The notes beneath the pieces were generated by a model, which saw only the letters and a list, made by a program, of their open reading frames with translations, ran no database searches and was not told the DNA's origin. Made by a program: the position numbers and the translations under genes. A stretch of 64,000 bases of DNA. Source: Axinella damicornis. Lineage: Eukaryota > Porifera > Demospongiae > Axinellida > Axinellidae. The stretch spans positions 5,101,029 to 5,165,028 of the forward strand of contig OZ007518.1 of the NCBI GenBank assembly GCA_963931865.1, read 5' to 3'. The number at the start of each line of letters is the position of its first letter. The first letter of the stretch is position 1. This document shows positions 48,201 to 55,824 of the stretch, piece after piece.

Positions 48201-51200
48201 GTGGAGGCCTGGGAACGAGGCTACCACCGTACGACTCCCAGCTGACTCCCTGGTTTACGTATAGAGATATTGGTCGTTCAGATGGTTTTCAATTATGAGA
48301 TCTCTTGCGGCAGTTTGGATATGTCCTTTGGATATATACCCGACCATCTCTTCTCAATCTCTGTGTCCCCCCCCCCCTCCCGTCCCTCAGACCTTCAGCG
48401 TCGCTCTCTGGATCTAGAAGAAAGGAAGTACCTTTTGGGAAGGGGTGTGGTCACTGAAACCCAGAGCAACATGGGTGAGCTACATGTGCACCATCCGTTG
48501 TTAGTAGGAAGTACACATGCATTCCCTCTCTCCCTCCTTCCAATCCTCCCTGTTTTCCCTCCCTCCCTCCCCCCCCCCCCCCCCCCCCCCTTCTTCCTCC
48601 CTCCCCTTCCACCCTGTCCCACCCCTCCCTCCCTTCCTGCCTTCCTCCCTCCCTCTCCCTCTCCCTCCCTCCCTCCCTCCCACCCTCCCACCCTCTCCAA
48701 CCCCTCCCTCCCTTCCTGCCTCCCTCCCTCTCCCTCCCTCCCTCCCTCCCTCCCCCCTCCCTCGCTTCCCTCCTTCCCTCCTTCCCTCTCCTCCCTCCCT
48801 CCCTCCCTCCCTCCCTCCCTCCCTCCCTCCCTCCCTCCCTCCCTCCCTCCCTCCCTCCCTCCCTCCCCCCTCCCTCGCCTCCCTCCTTCCCTCTCCTCCC
48901 TCCCTCCCTGCCTCCCTCCCTCCCTCCCTCCCTGCCTCCCTCCCTCCCTGCCTCCCTCCCTCCCTCCCTCCCTCCCTCCCTCCCTCCCTCCCTCCCTCCC
49001 TCCCTTCCTCCTTCCTTCCCTGCCTCCTCCCTCCCTCCCTCCCTCCCTCCCTCCCTCCCTCCCTCCCACACCACACGAGGTTTTGAAGTGTGAAAGCCTG
49101 TACAGTCTGAGCATAAGCAGCTGTAATGCTGAATAAGTAGGCAAGACTGACAGGAAGTGATGTAATCACTTCCTTTCTGATGAGATTCATCTAAGATGAA
49201 TCTCATCAGGCCGCCATTGGGTGGGCAACCCAGATGGGGCACAGCAAGCAATGCCAGAACCTGGCTGGCACCAACAGCCATACGGTCGTTTAGTTTGGCA
49301 CTGGCACTCCCTCCCTCCCTCCCTCCCTCCCTCCCTCCCTCCCTCCCTCCCTCCCTCCCTCCCTCCCTCCCTCCCTCCCTCCCTCCCTCCCTCCCCCCTC
49401 CCTCACCTCCCTCCTTCCCTCCTTCCCTCCTTCCCTCTCCTCCCTCCCTCCCTCCCTCCCTCCCTCCCTCCCTCCCTCCCTCCCTCCCTCCCTCCCTCCC
49501 TCCCTGCCTCCCTCCCTCCCTCCCTCCCTCCCTCCCTCCCTCCCTCCCTCCCTCCCTCCCTGCCTCCCTCCCTCCCTGCCTGCCTCCCTTTTTTTTTTGA
49601 GCACCTTCATTGACTCCACAGTAAATACAGGGTACAATGAGGGGGTGGGTATTCCCAAAGCAAAAAATGCCAGAGTGCTTGGAAAAATCACATTGCGCAC
49701 ACACTTTGGACCACCACAGAGGAAGCTATGAGATACAAAATATATATGTATATATATATATTTTTAAAAAGACAAACAGTTATTATGGATCTAGGTTACT
49801 CTGTTCCTTGAACACCAAATGCTGAGTGACCCCTCGATTGCTTTGTGAGAAACATGTGACAGCAGAGATGAAAACTCAGTCCGGGTAAGTTGTAGTTCTT
49901 GTTTGAGCCTGCAGAAGCCTGCCATGTGTGGGACCCCTCGTGCTCCTACCTCAATTGTGATGAGGTGGGTGTTGTAGCCTGCCTGCTTCGCTCTGTGGAC
50001 CAGGTCCTCGTAGCTTGTTTCTTTCCTCTCTGCAGCATCCTGGAACCCAGTCTCAAAGGGCACCGTTAGTTCCACCATCCATAGCTTCTTTGAGTCGTCG
50101 TTCCACCAGACAATGTCCGGTCTCAGGAGAGGAAAGCTGTAGTTGTCATTGAGGTCAGCCGAGAATCCCGCCGAGAATCCAGCAGATGGAGGCAGCTTCT
50201 GTCTGACGATATATTCCTCGTGTGGATTGGCACAGAGGAGGAGCTTAAGACATACTTAGAGGATATCAATCGAGTCCACACAACTATCCAGTTCACCTGT
50301 GAACTCAGTCACTCAGAAATAAACTTTCCGGACACCACCCTCTATAACGGACCAAGGTTCAGGAGAGAGGGTATCTTGGACATAAACACCCACATAAAAC
50401 CAACCAACAAACAACTTCATGCCCACGCACCAACCTACCACCCTCCCGGGACAAGGAAAGGGATCGCCATCGGCGAAGCCAAGCGCTACCTCAGAACGAA
50501 TTCTGAAGAGTCAGAATTTGAAGCTAGGCTTTCCAACCTAGAAACCAAGCTAAAACAAAGAGGCTACACACACAGTGAAATGAGTGAATTCATCGGAAGT
50601 ATAAACTTCCAAGATCGGGAAATGGTCCTTCTACCAAAAAAGAGGGACCATGACCCTAGGCTAACCCTCACTGTCACCTACAGTGACAAAGTCTCCAAAA
50701 TAAAACATGCTGTCAAGGAGACTTGGAATGAACTACAGCAACACCCACGCCTGAAAATGATATTTCCTGATGCTCCAAGGATAGCTTACAGGAAAAACCC
50801 CTCGCTCAGGAATAAGCTTGTTAGGGCACAACTGAAACCAGTTGACCCACAGGAGGACACAAGCAGTGGTAACACCACTGCCGCGTCATCCCAGCCCAAT
50901 ATACCAACAATGGTACTAACTAGATTGGCGACAACACCACTGAGTGCTACACAGTGAATTTTACCGTTATAAAACCCCTCCAAGGTTCAAACAATCGAGC
51001 GTATACCCATTCACCCTATTCCCGAAGATGAAAATAGTGAAACCATGCTTTAGAAAAGGCTGTGGTCTCTGCAAAAGCTCCCTCCTTCCCTACCTCCCTC
51101 CCTCCCTCCCCTCTCCCTTTTTAAACATCACCTTTTAATACACATACAAGACAACAGCAGGAGGCCTTGGTAGTCAGACCTGTCAATCATGCTGAGCTAC

Positions 51201-51813
51201 ATGGCACAGCTAGGATACACTCTGGTCCTAGGGGCAGATAAAGTATACATGTGTAACTGATGATATTATAATACTATGTATTCACTAGGTGGTTAAAGGT
51301 CCGTGCTGTCCAAATTTTATGCAATTCGAGATTAGCCACTCTGCATATGGTCTTTAGCATGTGGTTCTGGCCAGAATTGGGACGAGGGCCATGAACCCTT
51401 GGAGGTTCAGGAAACCTCGACTTCCAACTTGAATTCAAGTTTGATCACCTCCATGATGAAACCATTGGGGCATCAACCAAGTATTGGTATATGTCTGACT
51501 TGCGGGTTTGTACCTCCCTCCCTCCCTCCCTCCCTCCATCCCTCCCTCCCTCCCTCCCTCCCTCCCTCCCTCCCTCCCTCCCTCCCTCCCTCCCTCCCTC
51601 CCTCCCTCCCTCCCTCCCTCCCTCCCTCCCTCCCCCCTTCCTCCCTGACCAGGTCTGGTAGCATTAGTGAGTGATGAAGTACTTCAATTAATGGTGGACG
51701 AGTTCCCTCGAAAGTACGAGGAATACATGGACGTGGTTCAGGAGAGGGAGTTTCAGGCGGCCCTACACCAGAAGATCATGGAAACCAAGAGAGTAGCACT
51801 CATGGGGGCCCAG
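45295..51813 (+). CDS. PHF10: PHF10-like SAY-domain protein, 5' exons only
   Basis: PHF10 (BAF45a) is an accessory subunit of PBAF-type SWI/SNF chromatin remodellers. Four exons: 45295-45312 (MELMRE, inferred), 46394-46640, 48391-48474 and 51653-51813, with matching phases and GT-AG ends. Recognition rests on REYFPATQLFEYHWPL, YMLQEQVAVYL, RKYPDLQRRSLDLEERKYLL, VVTETQSNMGLVAL and SDEVLQLMVDEFPRKYEEY, which follow the vertebrate SAY region in order. After 51813 I find neither the rest of the SAY domain nor the C-terminal double PHD finger before the next same-strand gene. The gene is therefore either truncated here or continues in exons I cannot see. Introns carry CCCT arrays, retroelement fragments and several small transposons. 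Confidence 0.85.
46195..46284. mobile_element. ~90-bp TAGCCTCG-family hairpin
   Basis: TAGCCTCGTTCCCAGGCCTC pairs imperfectly with GAAGCCTAGGAACGAGGCT across a CTTGCAGT...ACTGCAAG centre. It lies ~110 bp before the PHF10-like exon at 46394. Confidence 0.75.
46657..46753. mobile_element. 97-bp hairpin MITE just inside a PHF10 splice donor
   Basis: TAGCCTTGTTCCCAGGCCTC ... GAGGCCTGGGGACGAGGCTA with perfect TACATGTGT duplications at 46648-46656 and 46754-46762. The insertion point is 16 bases downstream of the donor (exon ends 46640), and the duplication begins 8 bases from the exon. Confidence 0.9.
47016..47555. mobile_element. 540-bp element with 10-bp target duplication and an ORF
   Basis: Ends GACGTTACTAAAACCCGGGA and CCCGGGTTTTAGTAACGCC, with ~80-bp GGGACGGGAC-rich inverted arms. 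CAGTTATTGG lies at 47006-47015 and 47556-47565. A 9-11-bp duplication plus long arms fits a MULE-like element. The interior is almost wholly the minus-strand frame at 47152-47475. Confidence 0.82.
47152..47475 (-). CDS. 107-residue ORF of unknown origin inside a transposon
   Basis: Intronless frame starting MRNFRCYNHLRWRKTHHGYQ and ending AYYMAEILSGP. The first codons overlap the end of the inverted arm (GCATGCG). Composition is protein-like, with balanced charge and Trp, His and Met spread through. Blocks such as DFRDIRMWCHRHGAPAEDIT and DSMFQLFHSP look conserved rather than random. It lacks any transposase signature I know, so a captured host-gene fragment (Pack-MULE type) is the simplest reading, but a piece of the parent transposase is possible. 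Confidence 0.4.
   Translation of the reverse strand: MRNFRCYNHLRWRKTHHGYQLLADKSTTLIHYLGDEKVAADFRDIRMWCHRHGAPAEDITVYSDSMFQLFHSPNTEEYERRLEEQQDIHVWDAAFEAYYMAEILSGP
47888..47970. mobile_element. Solo end of the long MULE-like family
   Basis: GCGCATGCACAAACAATGGA TACCAGGCGCTCTTCTCC ... GAGCGCCTGGGAACGAGGCTA matches the right end of the element at 36008-37877. No partner end was found nearby. Confidence 0.7.
48181..48223. mobile_element. 43-bp minimal TAGCCTC element
   Basis: TAGCCTCATTCCCAGCTGGC ... GCCTGGGAACGAGGCTA, flanked by CCGCCGTAC and CCACCGTAC (eight of nine match). It is the smallest family member in the window. Confidence 0.75.
48524..49069. repeat. (CCCT)n array 1 with poly-C start
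   Basis: Pyrimidine-only tract on the plus strand, G/A-only on the minus, inside the PHF10-like intron after exon 48391-48474. Long Pro/Ser/Leu or Gly/Arg/Glu frames are artefacts. Confidence 0.95.
49310..49589. repeat. (CCCT)n array 2
   Basis: Second CTCC tetranucleotide array, ending CTGCCTGCCTCCC and a T9 run. It lies in the same intron. Confidence 0.95.
49791..50200 (-). mobile_element. LINE-type C-terminal coding fragment
   Basis: The minus strand reads RPDIVWWNDDSKKLWMVELT, VPFETGFQDAAERKETSYED LVHRAKQAGY, then ITIEVGARGVPHMAGFCRLK. The RPDIV...ELTVP...ERK..YEDLV...EVG.RG series is typical of the region downstream of reverse transcriptase in LINE-like proteins of invertebrates. It is truncated upstream, where it meets the Penelope fragment. 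The family is inferred from memory of such proteins. Confidence 0.55.
50185..51080 (+). mobile_element. Penelope-like element, 3' RT fragment with a break
   Basis: Begins at the RT catalytic box as SDDIFLVWIGTEEELKTYL. The C-terminal RT region follows (SHSEINFPDTTLYNG, INTHIKPTNKQLHAHAPTYH PPGTRKGIA, RYLRTNSEESEFEARL, LKQRGY). The main frame is open to 50957 and then stops. The linker PCFRKGCGLCKSS reappears in another frame near 51045-51085. The Cys-rich linker normally precedes a GIY-YIG endonuclease, which is missing; a CCCT tract follows. It is a dead fragment in a PHF10-like intron. Confidence 0.75.
51511..51645. repeat. (CCCT)n array 3, forming a splice acceptor tract
   Basis: The CCTC array runs to within ~8 bases of the acceptor TGACCAG before exon 51653-51813, so it serves as that exon's polypyrimidine tract. 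A fourth short array lies at 51831-51856 after the donor. Confidence 0.9.
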
Positions 51814-52319
51814 GTGAGCTTAATCGTTGCTCCCTCCCTCCCTCCCTCCCTCCCTCATGGGAGCCCAGGTGGGCTTAATCATTGTACTTCCTAGATGGTT
51901 GTGCCGAGACAAGTCCATGTGTTCCAGTGTCTCGATCACCCCATCCCTGGATGATCCTAGGATGGGTTAGCAAAACCCCCGTTGTCCAAATATCTCAGAA
52001 TTCCAAGTATCACCTCCCATCCCAGGATGATCTGAGCCCCCCCCCCCCCCCCCCCCACTACCATCCTGTACCAGAATGCTAAACACCAGAGAGGAGTGGA
52101 ATAGTCAGGTCATAAATGCAGCTGCCGTTATTAAGTTGTTGTTTTTTTATCATTTACGACATAAAACGTGCATGTTGTGTACATGTAACTAAAGCTAAAA
52201 GTACTTTTAGCAAGCCTTTTGATTTATCTAAACTAGAAATTGCGATCTCAACACTAAATCTAACTCTAACATTTAACTTGGAATGTTGTGTTAAAGCAAT
52301 AGTGCTAGAAGTTTGTGAT

Positions 52320-53575
52320 GTCTACAATGCCATCCATCCATCGATCACCCAAGGATGGCATATAGCAGCCCCAATACACAGCTGTATAGAATACAATGTA
52401 TCCATGGTTTACCATGGCTCGTCCGTGGTAGCTGCACGGGTCCAAGGTGCAGCTGTAAAGAAAGTAGGGAATGCAATGTATCCATTGCCATCCATGGATC
52501 ATCCATGGTAGCTGGGCGGACCCAAGGTGCAGCTGTAAAGTAAGTCTAGAATGCAATGTATCCAAAGCCATCCATGGATCATCCATGGTAACTGGGCCCA
52601 AGGTGCAGCTGTAAAGAGTATCCAAATTAAGCCATCCATGAATCACCCAAGGATGGCATATAGCAGTCCCAATACACAGTTGTAGAGAATACAGTGTATC
52701 CATGGTTAACCACGGCTTGTCCATGGTAGCTGCACGGGTGCACGGTGCAGCTGTAAAGTAAGTCAGGAATCCATGGCCGTCCATGGATCACCCAAGGATG
52801 GCATATAGCAGTCCCGGCCCAATACACAGATGTAGAGAATGCAATGTATCCATGGTTAACCATGGCTCGTCCATGGTAGCTGCACGGGTGCACGGTGCAG
52901 CTGTAAAGTAAGTCAGGAATCCATGGCCGTCCATGGATCACCCAAGGATGGCATATAGCAGTCCCGGCCCAATACACAGCTGTAGAGAATACAATGTATC
53001 CATAGTTAACCATGGCTCATCCATGGTACCGTAGTTGCCGATTATTTCGCGTGCCAAAAATTTCGCGGTCTAGCCACTAAACGTGACACACAAATATTTC
53101 GCGGTGGGAAATTTTCGCTGATTACTTCGTGAAAAAATAATTCCGCTCGTAATAACTTACTATTGACACGTGCGATCGTGCTGATGGAGCGCTCGAACTG
53201 TGTATGCGTGGCTACCACGTCTACAGCGAAGCAACTGCCGGGCCGGGGAAGAGCTACTGTGTGAGCGTGAGCCCAGGAACACGAAGGACAGTCATTGTTA
53301 TGCCTAGCGCTAGCTGTGGAAATATATTTCGCGGGTTTAATATTCGCGGTCTTACTTCATCCGCGAATACCGCGAAAATTTCCCCACCGCGAAATTAACT
53401 GCAACTACGGTAGCTGCACGGGTCCAAGGTGCAGGTGTAAAGTAAGTCAAGAAGGCCATTGCCATCCATGGATCATCCATGGTAGCTGGGCCCAAGGTGC
53501 AGCTGTAAAGAGTATCCATGGCCATCCATGGATAGTCTATGGTAGGCGGGCCCAAGGTGCAGCTATAAAATAATT
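52320..53575. repeat. CCATGGATCATCCATGG tandem repeat, interrupted
   Basis: Units of ~80-150 bp contain CCATCCATGGATCATCCATG, GTAGCTGCACGGGTCCAAGG and TGCAGCTGTAAAGTAAGTC. The longest unit (GGATGGCATATAGCAGTCCC...) repeats at ~52350, 52650, 52795 and 52945. Interrupted by the element at 53029-53410. A distantly similar ATCAATGGATGGGCCATGG repeat lies at the window end. Confidence 0.85.
53029..53410. mobile_element. 382-bp CCGTA-type MITE in a repeat unit
   Basis: CCGTAGTTGCCGATTATTTC GCG at the left is mirrored to CGCGAAATTAACTGCAACTA CGG at the right, with TA at 53027-53028 and 53411-53412. Neighbouring repeat units show the empty site CCATGGTAGCTGCACGG, which confirms the ends and the TA duplication. 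Inner TTTCGCGGT/ACCGCGAAA motifs are repeated. Confidence 0.92.
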
Positions 53576-53980
53576 CGGGAACCATCATCGTAACATAGTA
53601 AGCAATGCATGTAATTTCCATGTCAACATGATCCGTTTGTTGAGGTCACTCTAATAACGGCATAGTTTCCTGTAGTTGTAGCTTAATATATATACTTCTG
53701 GGTTACTGCGAAAGAAGACGTGATCTGACACTAATCGAGCGAGAAGTGAGGCTTATGATCTTTCGGTGTGGGGTGGTAATCTGTGGGAATATAGGTATGT
53801 ATGTGTGTGAAATGTTCAAATGCTTGTTGTTGTGGCTCCACAGCGAAGCCACTGTCACACTGCCCAATTGACAGCACAAAAGTGATTATGGGTTTTTGCT
53901 TTTGCTGCTTCATGAATATACTTAAGCTTACATGGACCGTGAATACCCGCTTGCAAGAGGTGTTAACCACCGTGCACATG

Positions 53981-54985
53981 CAGAGGAGGGAGTGCAAGCT
54001 TACGGAGGTTCGTATTCGTCCGTTACCTCTTCCGGTAGTATTCGTTATGAACTCGGGAGTTATGCGATTTCCGTGTAACGAGATAGCCATGTCAGACGGC
54101 TTCGAGAAGCAGATTTTTGGCACCGACTGTTCCAAGATGTGTTCATGCGAGCGACTTATCCTTCGAGATATGTGTATCTCAGATTCTCTGGTGGTCAAGA
54201 GTCTATTTAGCTATCAAGACAGTTGAGACTGCTCCCGTCTTTGTGTGAGAACGCTGTAAAGTCGGTCAAGAACGCAGGGTGCTACGATGATCGGACCTGC
54301 GCCTAATGAAAGCCCCATCTCTGTACTTTCAGAAAATATCCACATCATGTGGTGACAACCCCATCAGATTTGGAGCTATGAGCCCCTGAAGTCAACTATG
54401 TTTCATGAATTTGGTTTGCGTGGGTGCATTTATGCTCCTCTGCGAACGCAGCGTTCGCGAACGGTCTGCGAACGCAGCGTTCGCGAACGGTCTGCGAACG
54501 CAGCGTTCGCGAACGGTCTGCCAACGCAGCGTTCGCGAACGGTCTGCGAACGCAGCGTTCGCGAACGGTCTGCCAACGCAGCGTTCGCGAACGGTCTGCC
54601 AACGCAGCGTTCGCGAACGGTCTGCCAACGCAACGTTCGCGAAGGGGTCTGCGAACGCAGCGTTCGCGAACGGTCTGCGAACGCAGCGTTCGCGAACGGT
54701 CTGCCAACGCAGCGTTCGCGAACGGTCTGCGAACGCAGCGTTCGCGAACGGGAAGGGGTCTGCGAACGCAGCGTTCGCGAACGGTCTGCGAACGCAGCGT
54801 TCGCGAAGCAGCGTTCGCGAACGGTCTGCGAACGTAGCGTTCGCGAACGGTCAGCGAACGCAGCGTTCGCGAACGGTCTGCGAACGCGTTACACGGAAAT
54901 CGCATAACTCCGAGTTCATAACGAATACTACCGGAAGAGGTAACGGACGAATACGAACCTCCGTAAGCTTGCACTCCCTCCTCTG
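53981..54985. mobile_element. 1,005-bp element with 105-bp inverted ends, 9-bp duplication
   Basis: CAGAGGAGGGAGTGCAAGCT TACGGAGGTTCG ... GTTATGCGATTTCCGTGTAAC is mirrored at the right end. GTGCACATG lies at 53972-53980 and 54986-54994. MULE-like by duplication length. The interior has the 26-bp satellite and no transposase. Confidence 0.9.
54441..54889. repeat. 26-bp self-complementary satellite
   Basis: About 17 units of CGAACGCAGCGTTCGCGAAC GGTCTG. Each holds CGAACGCAGCGTTCG and TTCGCGAA, so each unit can fold alone. Frames on both strands stay open; no protein implied. Confidence 0.92.
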
Positions 54986-55194
54986 GTGCACATGACTATC
55001 ACACTTCACCTTGGCCACATGGGACAGTTTTGTCGCGTGAAAGATGGCTACTGGATGTGTGCAGACACCGAAGACTGCAGCTGGATCGAAGCAGCAGGCA
55101 ACAGCATTCGAGACCCGGTCAAGGCTGGAGAAGTGCTGGAGAGTGGATGTGAACTGGAGCTACTATCCTGACGTCATTCACCAGGTCATTGTCA

Positions 55195-55431
55195 TTCAGT
55201 GTCAAACATGTAGCTACCTGCATGGAAACTGTGCAAACAGATCATCTAGCCCTCTGGTGTGCCAACTGTTACCCATGCACACAGCAGGGGTAGAGTGATT
55301 AGTTTGTCTGTCTGTCTGTCTGTCCGTGGAGCACACAAATTACTACATGTATCTACCTGCATGAAAGCTGTGCAAGCAGATCATCTAGCCCTCTGGTGTG
55401 CCAACTGTTACCCATGCACGCAGCAGGGGTG

Positions 55432-55462
<31 letters not shown>

Positions 55463-55824
55463 CGTGGAGCACACAAATTACTACATGTAGCTACCTGCAT
55501 GAAAGCAGATCATCTAGCCTTCTGGTGTGCCAATAATTACGCATGCACGCAGCAGGGGTGGAGTGATCGGTTTGTCTGTCTGTCTGTCCGTGGAGTGCAC
55601 AAATTACTACATGTAGCTATGCAAAGAGATCATCTACCCCTGTGGTGTGCCAATAATCACCTACATGTTTGGCTTGCCCCATGCACACATGCGAACAGAT
55701 CATCTACCCCTGTGGTGTTACCTACATATTTGGCTTGCTCCTTGTAGGGATGCAAACAAATCATCTACCCCTGCGGGGGTAATTACCTACATATTTGGCT
55801 TGCTCCTTGTAGGGATGCAAACAG
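55195..55824. repeat. Tandem repeat upstream of the P-loop gene
   Basis: Units of ~110-180 bp with AGATCATCTAGCCCTCTGGT GTGCCAACTGTTACCCATGC, GTTTGTCTGTCTGTCTGTC and CACAAATTACTACATGTAGC. The last units become shorter and contain TTTGGCTTGCTCCTTGTAGG twice; the second copy supplies the acceptor for the exon that follows. Confidence 0.85.

Larger units (their letters stand above)
53925..55171 (+). pseudogene. Open frame split by a 1-kb transposon
   Basis: LTWTVNTRLQEVLTTVHM (53930-53980) ends exactly at the 9-bp duplication. The same phase resumes after the element as VHMTITLHLGHMGQFCRVKD GYWMCADTEDCSW ... to a stop at 55171. Removing the element and one duplicate restores one frame of at least 75 residues. 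Acidic, Trp/Cys-containing sequence suggests a former exon, possibly of the downstream gene. Family not recognised. Confidence 0.35.

Noticed and set aside
48270..49704. Collagen-like or Gly/Arg/Glu proteins up to 417 residues
   Set aside because: CCCT microsatellite translations; the only real coding part is the 84-bp PHF10-like exon at 48391-48474.
54396..54995. RERCVRRPFANAA repeat proteins on both strands
   Set aside because: Translations of the 26-bp self-complementary satellite inside a transposon.
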